Origin: Candidatus Viadribacter manganicus
Lineage (GTDB): Bacteria; Pseudomonadota; Alphaproteobacteria; Caulobacterales; Aquidulcibacteraceae
Direction of reading: 5' to 3'
Length of the DNA stretch: 64,000 bases
Assembly: GCF_001679665.1 (NCBI RefSeq)
Contig: NZ_CP013244.1
Location: 558,001-622,000, forward strand
A program made the translations under genes and the position numbers. Position 1 is the stretch's first letter. Every line of letters starts with the position of its first letter. The notes below the pieces were generated by a model. That model did not search any database. It was given only the letters and a program-made list of their open reading frames with translations, and had not been told where the DNA came from. Positions 36,609 through 45,757 of the stretch are shown piece after piece.

Positions 36609-36971
36609 TTAGCGGCTGCGGCGGCCGCCCCGATCATCGCCACCGTTATCACCGCCGCTGCGGTGGTTGCTGCTGTGATGACTGCCGCTGCCACAATCGT
36701 CGTCGCTCCTGGTGCGGAGGACCTCGCCCGAGCTGCGGTGGACATCGAGTTCGACACACGCACCGGCGCTGTTGAGCGCCTTGACCTCGTAGCGGCCGTC
36801 ATCACGCTCAATTTCCAAGACGCGGAAACCCTGCGCCGTCAGGCGGCCTTCGACTTGGCTCAGCGACAGTTCAGGCTGGCTTGCTACTGATTGAGCGGAG
36901 GCCGGTGCGGCCAACGCAAAAGCGGCCATGGCCGCGGCGGCGATCGCAAACGGTCGCGAATTGGTGAGCAT
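36609..36971 (-). CDS. exported PepSY-like protein with His/Asp/Gly-rich tail
   Basis: 120 residues with a classic signal (basic start, hydrophobic core, APASAQ). A single PepSY-like repeat follows (LSQVEGRLTAQGFRVLEIER, then DGRYEVKALN). The tail is SHHSSNHRSGGDNGGDDRGG, which could bind metal. GAGGGAAAG lies directly before the ATG. It is divergent from the PepSY gene 37098-37427. Confidence 0.75.
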   Translation of the reverse strand: MLTNSRPFAIAAAAMAAFALAAPASAQSVASQPELSLSQVEGRLTAQGFRVLEIERDDGRYEVKALNSAGACVELDVHRSSGEVLRTRSDDDCGSGSHHSSNHRSGGDNGGDDRGGRRSR

Positions 36972-37097
36972 GTGACTTTCCCTCTGGTTAGGCCGGACAT
37001 CCGGCGTTGACCGAGATGGTCGCACAGGCTTGCTGACGCGCCGCAGGCGCGAAGCGTCAGCGTGGCGTCAGTTGGCGCGCGCCATGACGGGGGATAG

Positions 37098-37427
37098 ATG
37101 TCCTGGAAGCACTTCATCGCGACGATCGGGGCGGTTCTCGCCCTCGCCGCGATCGCCTCAACGGCGATGGCTGACCGGGGCCGTGGCCGCCACGGCGATC
37201 ATGATGAAGCGCTTACGGCCGTCGAGACGCGTCAAGCGCTTCCCCTTACGCGCATATTCCAAATCGCGCGAACGGCGGTGCCGGGTGAGATCGTCGAAGT
37301 TGAACTTGATCGCGAGCATGGACGGCTGATCTATGAGGTCGAAGTACTGACCAGTTCGGGACGGGTGCGCAAAGTCGAGATCGACGCGCGCACTGGCGAC
37401 GTGCTGGAAGTTGAAGACGAGGATTGA
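37098..37427 (+). CDS. exported PepSY domain protein
   Basis: 109 residues: signal peptide ending in AMADRG, a His/Asp-rich linker (GRHGDHDEAL), then a PepSY unit (IARTAVPGEIVEVELDRE, YEVEVLTSSGRVRKVEID). PepSY proteins often sit in front of OmpR/PhoQ-like pairs and tune the sensor. The stop codon shares a base with the next start (TGATG), so it is co-translated with the regulator. Confidence 0.85.
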   Translation: MSWKHFIATIGAVLALAAIASTAMADRGRGRHGDHDEALTAVETRQALPLTRIFQIARTAVPGEIVEVELDREHGRLIYEVEVLTSSGRVRKVEIDARTGDVLEVEDED

Positions 37428-38086
37428 TGCGCGCGCTGCTGGTCGAGGACGACGGCGACATCGCTGAAGATGTTGCACGCGCGCTGACCGGCGCAGGCTA
37501 TCTCGTTGAGCACGCGACGGATGGCGAAAGCGCCTGGTTCCTGGGCGATACCGAAGATTTCGCGGTTGTGGTTCTAGATCTAGGCTTGCCGCGCCTCGAC
37601 GGGCTCTCGGTGCTGAAACGCTGGCGCGCAGCTGGCCGCACCTTTCCGGTGCTGATCCTTTCTGCGCGCAGCGCCTGGACCGAAAAGGTCGATGGCATCG
37701 ACGCGGGCGCTGATGATTATCTCGCCAAGCCTTTCGAGATCGGCGAACTCCTTGCGCGGGTGCGCGCGTTGGTGAGGCGCGCGGGCGGGCATGCAACGCC
37801 GTTGGTCACCATCGGCCGATTAACGCTCGATACGACGCGGATGAGCGTTTCCGTCGATGGCGCGCCGCAGAAAATTTCAACACTCGAATACCGGCTGCTG
37901 GACTATCTGGCCCATCAAAACGGGCGCACGGTCTCGGCCGGGGAATTGGCCGAACACCTGCATGGCGCTGAAGGGGCCGCCGATGCGAACGCGATCGAGG
38001 CGCTGATTGCACGTTTGCGGCGAAAGATTGGGCGCGACGTCATCGAGACGCGGCGCGGCTTTGGCTATCTGCTGAGCGGCGCGTGA
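37427..38086 (+). CDS. OmpR/PhoP-family response regulator
   Basis: 219 residues. A receiver domain with acidic pocket EDD (7-9), phosphorylation site VVLDLGLP (Asp51), and LAKPFE (switch Lys); and a winged-helix DNA-binding domain from about 124 with STLEYRLLDYLAHQNGRTVS and GAADANAIEALIARLRRKIG. It is the partner of the kinase at 38086. Confidence 0.93.
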   Translation: MRALLVEDDGDIAEDVARALTGAGYLVEHATDGESAWFLGDTEDFAVVVLDLGLPRLDGLSVLKRWRAAGRTFPVLILSARSAWTEKVDGIDAGADDYLAKPFEIGELLARVRALVRRAGGHATPLVTIGRLTLDTTRMSVSVDGAPQKISTLEYRLLDYLAHQNGRTVSAGELAEHLHGAEGAADANAIEALIARLRRKIGRDVIETRRGFGYLLSGA

Positions 38087-39402
38087 TGCAACGTTCGCTG
38101 CGGCTCCGATTGTTGGCCGGCGGCGCAGTGGCGATTTTCGCCGCGCTGGCGATCGCGTGGATCGTCATGGGTTTCCTGTTCGAGCGTCATGCGCAAAGGC
38201 AGATCGAGGCTGATCTGACGGCGCGCGGCGTTGCAATCGTCGCGACGCTTTACACCGAGCCCAGCGGCGCGACGGCGATTGACCCATTGCCCAGCGATCC
38301 GCGCTTCAATGCGCCCGCAAGCGGATTTTATTGGCAAGTCACCGGTGACAGCGTGCTGCTACGCTCTCGTTCGCTTTGGGACGAAACGCTGACGCTGCCC
38401 CACCCGGCCGGAACGGCAGCTTGGACAAGCGGTCAGATCAACGGACCATTCGATCAGCAGCTCGTCTATGTGACGCGGCGCGTGCAGCTCGACCCACAAA
38501 GCACGCCGCTGACAGTCACGGTTGGCGCCGATCGCGTTGCCGTGGTGACGGCGCGTGAAGCGTTCAGCCGGGACCTTTCACTGTTCCTGGGCTTGCTGTG
38601 GCTGGTGCTTTCGCTGGCGGCGTGGGCGCAAGTTGAGTTGGGCCTGCGGCCGCTTGAAGATGTACGCGCGGCGCTGACGGGCATGCGCAAGCAGGCCTCG
38701 GCGCGTCTGGCCGAGAGCGACTACCCAACAGAAGCCGCCCCCCTCGCCAACGCAATCAACGAATTGGCGACGACGCGGGAAAACGATCTTGAGCAGGCGC
38801 GCAGGCGCGCGGCTGATCTTGCACATTCGCTGAAGACGCCGCTGGCGGCGCTTGCCGCGCAAAGCCGGCGTGCGCGCGAAGCCGGCGCGAGCGATGCGGC
38901 CGACGGCTTGGATCGGGCGATCGTAGCGGCCAACCGCGCCGTGGAGCGCGAGCTGGCGCGCACGCGTGCAGCCGCCTCCGCAGGCGGCGACGCCAACGCC
39001 CAGGCTGTGATCGGAAAGTTGCTGCAAGTCATCGAACGCACCGAAAATGGCGCGCGGCTCACGATCGAAAACGCGGTGAGCGCAGAACCAATGCCGGTCA
39101 GCGAAGATGTGCTGATGGAGATGGCGGGGCCGCTCCTGGAGAATGCGGCGAAATTTGCGCGCCAGCGCATTTTGGTCAGCGGCGGCGGCGCGCGGCTTTC
39201 CATCGAGGATGACGGCCCCGGCATGAGCAAAGCGGATGCCGCGGACGCCCTCTCGCGCGGCAAGAGGCTCGATGAAGCCAGCGAAGGACATGGGCTCGGC
39301 TTGGCGATTGCCCACGAATTGGCGCAAGCGAGCGGCGCGGCGATGACACTTGGCGCAAGCGCGCTGGGCGGCCTCAAAGTCGAATTGGCGTGGCGAAAAT
39401 AG
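38086..39402 (+). CDS. sensor histidine kinase, PhoQ-like
   Basis: 438 residues. Two membrane helices (about 8-32 and 164-183) enclose a periplasmic sensor domain of about 130 residues. The dimerisation motif RAADLAHSLKTPLAAL has the phospho-acceptor His247. The ATPase domain shows LLENAAKFAR, EDDGPGM and GHGLGLAIAHELA. LAHSLKTPL is the PhoQ-type H-box. The start is coupled to the preceding stop (TGATG). Confidence 0.92.
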   Translation: MQRSLRLRLLAGGAVAIFAALAIAWIVMGFLFERHAQRQIEADLTARGVAIVATLYTEPSGATAIDPLPSDPRFNAPASGFYWQVTGDSVLLRSRSLWDETLTLPHPAGTAAWTSGQINGPFDQQLVYVTRRVQLDPQSTPLTVTVGADRVAVVTAREAFSRDLSLFLGLLWLVLSLAAWAQVELGLRPLEDVRAALTGMRKQASARLAESDYPTEAAPLANAINELATTRENDLEQARRRAADLAHSLKTPLAALAAQSRRAREAGASDAADGLDRAIVAANRAVERELARTRAAASAGGDANAQAVIGKLLQVIERTENGARLTIENAVSAEPMPVSEDVLMEMAGPLLENAAKFARQRILVSGGGARLSIEDDGPGMSKADAADALSRGKRLDEASEGHGLGLAIAHELAQASGAAMTLGASALGGLKVELAWRK

Positions 39403-39444
39403 AGAAAGGCCGCGGAGGGGGAGCAACCTTCCGCGGCCTTCTTT
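39403..39444. terminator. bidirectional Rho-independent terminator
   Basis: An 11-bp perfect stem (AAGGCCGCGGA / TCCGCGGCCTT) with a 13-base loop; T-rich sequence follows on the plus side, and TTTCTCT on the minus side. It serves the kinase gene and the two peptide genes. Confidence 0.85.
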
Positions 39445-39474
39445 GTGACCACACCAGATTTAATCGCGGGGAGC

Positions 39475-39567
39475 TTACGCGATCATCAGGGCGGCTTGGT
39501 TCACCGTTGCGAACGCGACCGGGGCGAACACTGCGCACGCGGCCAAGACGAAATAAAACTTGCTCAT
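39475..39567 (-). CDS. small exported peptide, 30 aa, copy 1
   Basis: A 30-codon frame with AGAGAAGAGAG in front. The peptide starts MSKFYFVLAACAVFAPV and ends with the conserved core AFATVNQAAL. It is 17/30 identical to copy 2 and has a signal-like hydrophobic core. No family known to me. A terminator follows 31 bases downstream. Confidence 0.6.
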   Translation of the reverse strand: MSKFYFVLAACAVFAPVAFATVNQAALMIA

Positions 39568-39603
39568 CTCTCTTCTCTTTTGTGGTTCAGTTGAGTTGGC
39601 GGC

Positions 39604-39696
39604 TTAGGCCACCATCTGCGCGGCTTGGTTCAGCGTTGCGAACGCGATCGGGGCCAGCAGCAGGGCTGAAAGAAGAAGGCTGTAAAACTTGGTCAT
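39604..39696 (-). CDS. small exported peptide, 30 aa, copy 2
   Basis: Starts MTKFYSLLLSALLLAPI and continues AFATLNQAAQMVA. It is the upstream member of a tandem pair with copy 1, 36 bases apart. GGAGCAGGA precedes the ATG. The conservation of APxAFATxNQAA between the two copies, while the rest differs conservatively, argues that both are translated. Confidence 0.6.
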   Translation of the reverse strand: MTKFYSLLLSALLLAPIAFATLNQAAQMVA

Positions 39697-39895
39697 TGTT
39701 CCTGCTCCATCTCTACGAGGCCGTTGCCTCGCTGCGATGAGGAGAAGGTAGCGAACCGTTTGCCTTATCGATGTGACGGAGGTCACGGGGATACGCGCGC
39801 ACCTTTTGATCATGTCCGAAGGCGGCGAGCCCGGCGCCAGCGGCGGCTGTAAGGCGGCTACGCCCAAACCGCGGGCCAACCGGAGCAGAACCCAA

Positions 39896-40468
39896 ATGGA
39901 CTCGACGCACGCGCTTCATCGCATTCGAAATGCGCTGGCGGTGATTGCCCTCATCTCCGCCCTGCCCGCCGTCGCCACCGCAACCGAACCGCCTCCGTCG
40001 GCGCGCTGCAGTGCGGCTGAGTACCGCCAGTTCGATTTCTGGATCGGCGAGTGGGACACATTCGAGATGGACGCCCCGAACGGTTCCTCGATCGCGCGTG
40101 CGGAGATAAGTCCGATCGTTGACGGCTGTGCGCTGCACGAGCGGTACCAACAGTCAGATGGTCTCGTCGGCGACAGCCTCCTCAGCTTCGATCCGGTTCG
40201 CCGGCAGTGGCAACAAACTTGGATCACCAACCGCGGCTCGAACATGGTGTTGTGGGGAGAGCTACGTGACGGCGCACTCGTGCTCGAGGGCGAAGCGCAC
40301 CTGCACGATGGCGCCATGATCTTGCAACGCATCACCTGGCGAACAGAAGGCGATGCGGTCCGAGAGACGGCGGTGCTGTCCACGAATGGAGGCGAAAGCT
40401 GGGAGCCTACCTTCGACGTCCTCTTCCGCAAGCGCGAGGCGCAGGCGGATGATCCGGCGGCTCGCTGA
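39896..40468 (+). CDS. exported protein, DUF1579-like
   Basis: 190 residues with a signal peptide ending near AVATATE. The mature part has the pattern FDFWIGEWDTFEM, ARAEISPIVDGCALHE and LLSFDPVRRQWQQTW, typical of this lipocalin-like family of unknown role. The ATG has GGAGCAG at about ten bases. Codon use is normal. Confidence 0.82.
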   Translation: MDSTHALHRIRNALAVIALISALPAVATATEPPPSARCSAAEYRQFDFWIGEWDTFEMDAPNGSSIARAEISPIVDGCALHERYQQSDGLVGDSLLSFDPVRRQWQQTWITNRGSNMVLWGELRDGALVLEGEAHLHDGAMILQRITWRTEGDAVRETAVLSTNGGESWEPTFDVLFRKREAQADDPAAR

Positions 40469-40531
40469 CGCTTGGCTGGAGATGTCTGCTCCTGATCCAA
40501 GGCAGCCCTTGGCGGTGAACGCGTTGACGCC

Positions 40532-40870
40532 GTGGCGTCAGTCCCAATAAGTCCGATCACGATGTTCTTGATCGCGCTGACGGTCCCATTGCTTGTCGTC
40601 GGCGCGGCAATGGCGCTTTTGACGCTCGCATCGCCGCGAATTAGCGCAGGTTGCTTTCTTAGTTTCATCTCGCTCGCCATCGCCTTGCTGACCTTGTTCG
40701 GAGTGATGATGATGGAGTGCTTTCCCATTGGGGGCGTCACCTGCCCAACCGACAACGAGCGGCGCGTCGTTCTATTGAGCATCGGCGTCGAAACCTTAGT
40801 GGCCAACGCGGCGATGTGGATCGCGGTCGCAAGCAAGGGCGCGCGATCTGACGAGCGAGGACGTTGCTGA
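40532..40870 (+). CDS. membrane protein of unknown function, 112 aa
   Basis: Three hydrophobic segments: MFLIALTVPLLVVGAAM, SFISLAIALLTLFGVMM and VETLVANAAMWIAVA, with a Cys-containing loop (ECFPIGGVTCPTD) between the last two. The start could be GTG at 40532 or ATG at 40562; neither has a good ribosome site. Not recognised. Confidence 0.55.
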   Translation: MASVPISPITMFLIALTVPLLVVGAAMALLTLASPRISAGCFLSFISLAIALLTLFGVMMMECFPIGGVTCPTDNERRVVLLSIGVETLVANAAMWIAVASKGARSDERGRC

Positions 40871-41050
40871 TCGACCGAACCGACGGCCTCCCATCTGGCC
40901 AAGGCGGCCCCTCGAATGGACGCCGGGCCGGCGCTCACTCACAGCCGCAACCCGCTATTCGCCCCTGCGGGCGGACCATTTGCAGCAAAGGCGTTGCCGG
41001 ACGGGGTGGGGCTGACGCTAAAAGGGCCCTCAATTCTGAGGATTAGCTTG

Positions 41051-43672
41051 ATGAAGTTCCGTGCGTTCGTGCTCGCTTTGGCGCTTGTGGCCGCCGCTCC
41101 CGCCGCGCAGGCGCAGCGCCAGTGGTTCGAGGGCGATCCAACGCCGCTACGTTACGAGATCGCGGTGACGCCGAACGCCGAGTCGGCGACATTCACCGGC
41201 GATGCTGTGATCACGATTGAGACCAGCACGCCGCTGACGCGCGTGACCATGAACCAGCTCGATCTCACCGTGCAGCGCGCCACCATCGACAACGCAACCG
41301 CGCGAGCCGAGTTGAACAACGAGACGCAAACATTGACGCTGACGCCGCGCCGCGCGCTGGCGCCGGGACGTCACACTATCCACGTCGCCTATGCAGGCAA
41401 GATTTACGACGACGCCTACGGCCTCTTCCGGGTCGAGTATCAGGACAACGGCCAGACCAAGCGCGCAATGGCGACGCAGTTCGAACCGGGCGATGCGCGC
41501 CGCTTCGCGCCGATGTGGGATCAACCGAACCGGCGCGCCGTGTTCTCACTCACCGTCACGGCGCCTGCCAATCAGTTCGTGGTCGGCAACATGCCGGCCG
41601 AGCGCACGACCAGGCTTTCAGGCAACCTGGTGCGTACGCGCTTTGCCGATACGCCCTCGATGTCGAGCTATTTGCTGTTCCTGGCGGTCGGCGATTTCGA
41701 ACGGGTGACGCGCAACGTGAACGGGGTTGAGCTTGGCGTGGTGATGCGCCGCGGCGAAGCGGATCGTGCCGGAGCGGCGCTGGAAGCGGGCGAGCAATCG
41801 CTGAACTATTACACTGAGTATTTCGGCATCCCCTACCCGTTGCCGAAGCTGGACATGGTCGCGGTGCCGGGCGCCGGCGGCTTTGCGGCGATGGAGAATT
41901 GGGGCGCCATTCTCTATTTCGATCAATTCCTACTGGTGGACGCGGATTCCACTGAATCCGAGCGGCAGAACATTTTCGGCAATGTCGCGCACGAAGTGGC
42001 GCATCAATGGTTCGGCAATCTCGTCACCATGAATTGGTGGGACGATCTTTGGCTGAACGAAGGCTTCGCCTCGTGGATGACGGCGAAAGCGATCGAGCGC
42101 ATTCACCCGGATTGGAATCCGTGGATGGGTCAGCTGACCGGCGGCACCGATACGGCGATGTCGCTCGATGCGCGCCAAGGCACCCACCCGGTGGTTCAGC
42201 ATGTCGACACGATCGACGAGGCCAATCTCGCCTTCGATACCATCACCTATGAGAAGGGCCTGGCCGTCATTCGGATGATGGAGGCTTATGTCGGCGAGGA
42301 AGATTTCCGCACCGGCGTGCGCAACTATATCAATAGCCACCGCTACGGGAACGCACGCACGGAAGATCTGTGGGCCGCCGTGCAAGCAGCGTCCGGGCAG
42401 CCGGTGCTGGATATCGCGCGCAGCTTCACCAACCAGCCGGGCTTTCCATTGCTGACCGTGAGCGCGCCTGATTGCCGGACGGCGCAGGGGCCGCGTGTCA
42501 GCTTCACGCAGCGCCGGTTCGCGACCGACGAAGCCTCGCGCACCAATGAACGATGGGAGATTCCAGTTGTGGTGCGGCGCTTGGGCGAAGAACCGCAACG
42601 CACGGTGCTGGCCGACGATGGAACGGTCCAGCACTTCAATGTCGGCACGCCTTGCCGCCCTTATATCGTCAATGCAGGGCAGAGCGGCTTTTTCCGCGTG
42701 CTCTACGATCAAAGCAATTTCGCTCAGCTGACGGCGCATTTCCAGGAACTGGAGCGCGTCGATCAGCTTGGCATTCTGCTGGATTACTGGGCCTTCGGCC
42801 GCAGCGGCGATGCGCCGTTTGCGAACTATCTCGATCTCGTCAACGCCCTGCCCGCCGACGCAGATCCGCTGATTGTCATGGACACCGCCAACGCCATGAG
42901 CTCACTCGCCGGCTACGCCGAAGGGCGCCCCAACGAGCGCGCCATCAACGCGTATGCGCGGGCCACGCTGCGGCCGTTCTTCGAACGGGTCGGCTGGGAG
43001 GCGCGTCCGGGCGAAACCTCGAACCAGATGCTGATGCGCGCGAGCCTGATCACCACGCTCGGCAATTTGGGTGAGCCGTCAGTGGTCGAAGAGGCGCGCC
43101 GTCGCGTGCACGCGGCGCAGACCAATCCGGCGGCATTGCCGGGCGCGATCCGCACAGCAACACGCGGCGTCTATGCCCGCAATGCAAACGAGGCCGATTA
43201 CGCGGCCTTGGTTGCGCAAGCGCGGGCGACGACGGACTTCGTCGAGCAGCGGCGTCTGTGGCGCGCCGTGGCGAGCGTGCAAGATTCAGCGCTGGCGCAA
43301 CGCACGTTGGCGCTCACTTTGGGCGATGAGATTCCCCGCCTGATCCGCACCACGGTGCTCTCGGATGTGGCCTCGAACCATCCGCGGCTCGGCTGGGATT
43401 TCCTGGTCGCCAACCGCGCGGCAATCGAGACGATGCTGGATCCGCTGACGCGGCTCGAGTTTCCGACAAACATCGCCGCCTATAGCTCGGATCCGGGCAT
43501 GATCGCCGAACTTGATCGCTACGCCGCAAACTTCCCGGAAGGCGCACGCGAAAGCGTGCTGGCGGCGCAAGCGCGCATCCGCCTGCAAGCCGAGACGATC
43601 CGAGATCGCATGCCGGCAGTCGAAGCCTGGGTTGCCCAGCACGCAACTGCAGGCGCGGGAAGAGGACGCTAG
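41051..43672 (+). CDS. M1 family metallopeptidase (aminopeptidase N-like)
   Basis: 873 residues with a signal peptide ending AAQAQ. The substrate/amine site is GGFAAMENWG, and the zinc site is HEVAHQWFGN with His314, His318 and, further on, Glu in LNEGFAS (about 337). The C-terminal ERAP1-like helical domain is present. It probably works in the periplasm to trim peptides. ATG at 41051 is chosen for the signal peptide; an earlier in-frame start adds a non-signal leader. Confidence 0.93.
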   Translation: MKFRAFVLALALVAAAPAAQAQRQWFEGDPTPLRYEIAVTPNAESATFTGDAVITIETSTPLTRVTMNQLDLTVQRATIDNATARAELNNETQTLTLTPRRALAPGRHTIHVAYAGKIYDDAYGLFRVEYQDNGQTKRAMATQFEPGDARRFAPMWDQPNRRAVFSLTVTAPANQFVVGNMPAERTTRLSGNLVRTRFADTPSMSSYLLFLAVGDFERVTRNVNGVELGVVMRRGEADRAGAALEAGEQSLNYYTEYFGIPYPLPKLDMVAVPGAGGFAAMENWGAILYFDQFLLVDADSTESERQNIFGNVAHEVAHQWFGNLVTMNWWDDLWLNEGFASWMTAKAIERIHPDWNPWMGQLTGGTDTAMSLDARQGTHPVVQHVDTIDEANLAFDTITYEKGLAVIRMMEAYVGEEDFRTGVRNYINSHRYGNARTEDLWAAVQAASGQPVLDIARSFTNQPGFPLLTVSAPDCRTAQGPRVSFTQRRFATDEASRTNERWEIPVVVRRLGEEPQRTVLADDGTVQHFNVGTPCRPYIVNAGQSGFFRVLYDQSNFAQLTAHFQELERVDQLGILLDYWAFGRSGDAPFANYLDLVNALPADADPLIVMDTANAMSSLAGYAEGRPNERAINAYARATLRPFFERVGWEARPGETSNQMLMRASLITTLGNLGEPSVVEEARRRVHAAQTNPAALPGAIRTATRGVYARNANEADYAALVAQARATTDFVEQRRLWRAVASVQDSALAQRTLALTLGDEIPRLIRTTVLSDVASNHPRLGWDFLVANRAAIETMLDPLTRLEFPTNIAAYSSDPGMIAELDRYAANFPEGARESVLAAQARIRLQAETIRDRMPAVEAWVAQHATAGAGRGR

Positions 43673-43686
43673 AAGGCCCGCGTCTG

Positions 43687-43743
43687 CTTCGACAGGCTCA
43701 GCATGACGCTACTTAAAGGTCGTCACCCTGAGCCCGTCGAAGG
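43687..43743. repeat. inverted pair of the dispersed repeat
   Basis: CTTCGACAGGCTCAGCATGA and, 12 bases later on the other strand, the same core (CTGAGCCCGTCGAAGG). The pair forms a long imperfect hairpin between two convergent genes; it is the best copy in the window. Confidence 0.65.
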
Positions 43744-43754
43744 GCGACGGCGCC

Positions 43755-44501
43755 TTAGCGTTGCAAGAACTTCGAAAACGCGGCGGCGGCTTCGGGAGAG
43801 CGGAGGCGCTCGGCGAAGATTTCGCCCTCTTCGCGCATGCGCGCCATCAACGCCTCGCGGTCGCGCATAAGCTTCTTGGTATGGCGCATGGATTGCGCCG
43901 GCTTTGACGCAAGCGCTTGCGCTGCGGCGCGGGCGCGCGGCTGCACTTCGCCTGACGGCAACGCCGCGTTCGCGAGGCCCCAGGCGGCGGCGTCCTTTCC
44001 AAGCAGCGGCTCACCCAAACCGAAAAGCGCAAACGCGCGCGTGTGACCGAGACGATCGACCATAGTCATGCTCGATGCGTTCTCGGGCACGACGCCTAGA
44101 TCAATGAACGGCACAGTCAGGCGTGCATCTTCAGCGACGTAAACCAGATCGCACTGGAAGAGCATGGTGGTGCCGACACCAACGGCATGTCCCTGCACGG
44201 CGGCGACCACCGGCTTTTCGGCCTTGATCATCTCTTCGAGGAAGCGACCGACATGGCGCGGGCCATCGAAGGCGCCTGCCGATTGCGCGGCGAAGTCTTT
44301 GATGTCGTTGCCGGCTGAGAAGAAGTCGCCCACCGAAGTGAAAAGAACGACGCGGATATCGTCATTGCTTTCCGCTTCGATGATGGCGTCGGCCATGGCG
44401 CCGTACATGGCGTTGGTGATGGCGTTCTTTTTCTCGGGCCTGTTGAAACGGATTTCGAGAACAGCGCCGTCGCGGCTGATTTTGATGTGGTCTTCGCTCA
44501 C
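43755..44501 (-). CDS. enoyl-CoA hydratase/isomerase family protein
   Basis: 248 residues, a compact crotonase. LEIRFNRPEKKNAITNAMYG, the first oxyanion stretch GDFFSAGNDIKDFA, the second GHAVGVGTTMLFQCD and the Glu-containing GVVPENASSMTMVDRLG are visible. The layout resembles the PaaG/crotonase subgroup, but no substrate can be named. ATGA overlap with the MarR gene suggests that it is regulated by it. Confidence 0.9.
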   Translation of the reverse strand: MSEDHIKISRDGAVLEIRFNRPEKKNAITNAMYGAMADAIIEAESNDDIRVVLFTSVGDFFSAGNDIKDFAAQSAGAFDGPRHVGRFLEEMIKAEKPVVAAVQGHAVGVGTTMLFQCDLVYVAEDARLTVPFIDLGVVPENASSMTMVDRLGHTRAFALFGLGEPLLGKDAAAWGLANAALPSGEVQPRARAAAQALASKPAQSMRHTKKLMRDREALMARMREEGEIFAERLRSPEAAAAFSKFLQR

Positions 44502-44923
44502 GCGCGTTCCTCCTTGAGATCAATCATATGCTGAAGCCAACGGGCGACAATCGCCTGCTCGTCGGCGCTGAAGCCGCGTGTGGCGGCGCTGTTCATGCGC
44601 TGGGCGCGCTCAACCGCCTTGGCGCGTAGAGAGCAGCCACGCGCTGTCAGAGTTAAAAGGACGGCGCGGCGATCGTTGGGATCAATCTGGCGCTCGATGA
44701 GCGCCGCCTGCTCCAGACGCTGCACAAGAACCGAGGCCGCGCTTTGGGCCAGACCTAGAGCTTCGCTGATGGCGTTGACGCTTGAGCCGCCATCGGCGGG
44801 GATCGTGAACAACGCGCCAGCTTGCGCCGAGGTGAGATTGAGATCGCCAAGCCCGTCATCGGCCAGGCCCTGCGCCGCGCGGGCGGCGCGCGCGAGCAAA
44901 TGCAGGAACCGGGGCTTCGCCAT
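44498..44923 (-). CDS. MarR family transcriptional regulator
   Basis: 141 residues. Winged helix with AQAGALFTIPADGGSSVNAI, SEALGLAQSAASVLVQRLEQ and the wing RQIDPNDRRAVLLTLT. The gene overlaps its downstream hydratase, a usual arrangement for regulation of a catabolic gene by a CoA-ester or aromatic ligand. Confidence 0.9.
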   Translation of the reverse strand: MAKPRFLHLLARAARAAQGLADDGLGDLNLTSAQAGALFTIPADGGSSVNAISEALGLAQSAASVLVQRLEQAALIERQIDPNDRRAVLLTLTARGCSLRAKAVERAQRMNSAATRGFSADEQAIVARWLQHMIDLKEERA

Positions 44924-44989
44924 GACGCCAGCATAGCCCTTTAAATTACATCGTCAACGATATATCTAGCGCGATGCATTTCCGCCGCG

Positions 44990-45757
44990 TCAGTTCTTCA
45001 TTCGGTAGCCGGTCTTGAAAATCCACCACACGGCGGAAAGGCAGACCACAAGGAAGACCGAGATGGCGCCGAGGCTGAGGCCGATATTCACATCCGCCGC
45101 CTGCTCACCGAAGAAGGCCCAGCGGAAGCCGCTGATGAGATAAACAACCGGATTGAACAGCGTCACCGTGCGCCAGGGCTCAGGCAGCATGTCGATCGAA
45201 TAGAATGTGCCGCCGAGGAATGTGAGCGGCGTCAAGATCAGCATCGGGACGATCTGCAGCTTCTCAAAGCCATCTGCGAGGACGCCGAGAATGAAGCCAA
45301 ACAAGCAGAACGACACCGCCGTCAGCACCAGGAAGAGCAGCATCGCCGGCCAGTTCTGCACTTCGTAGGGCACGAAGATGCGCGCGGTGGCGAGAATGAC
45401 GAGACCGATAATGACGGACTTCGTCGCCGCCGCGCCGACATAGCCGCACACGGCCTCGAACGCGGAAACCGGCGCTGACAAGAGCTCGTAAATCGTCCCC
45501 GCCCAACGCGGCATGTAAATGCCGAACGATGCGTTGGAGACGCTCTCGGTCAGGATCGAGAGCATGATCAGGCCGGGAACGATGAACTCGCCATAGCTGA
45601 CGCCGCCGATCTCGACCATGCGCGAGCCGATCGCGGAGCCGAAGACGATGAAATAGAGCGAGGTCGAAAGCACCGGCGAGAACAGGCTCTGCCCGAGCGT
45701 GCGAAACCAGCGCGCCATTTCGAAACGATAGATGGCTTGGATGCCGTGCGCGTTCAT
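44990..45757 (-). CDS. ABC-2 type transporter permease
   Basis: 255 residues with about six membrane segments. Typical is [20 protein letters not shown] and the [20 protein letters not shown] region. It belongs to the drug/polysaccharide or copper-type (NosY/YadH) ABC-2 exporters. Overlaps the ATPase gene by four bases. Confidence 0.92.
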   Translation of the reverse strand: MNAHGIQAIYRFEMARWFRTLGQSLFSPVLSTSLYFIVFGSAIGSRMVEIGGVSYGEFIVPGLIMLSILTESVSNASFGIYMPRWAGTIYELLSAPVSAFEAVCGYVGAAATKSVIIGLVILATARIFVPYEVQNWPAMLLFLVLTAVSFCLFGFILGVLADGFEKLQIVPMLILTPLTFLGGTFYSIDMLPEPWRTVTLFNPVVYLISGFRWAFFGEQAADVNIGLSLGAISVFLVVCLSAVWWIFKTGYRMKN

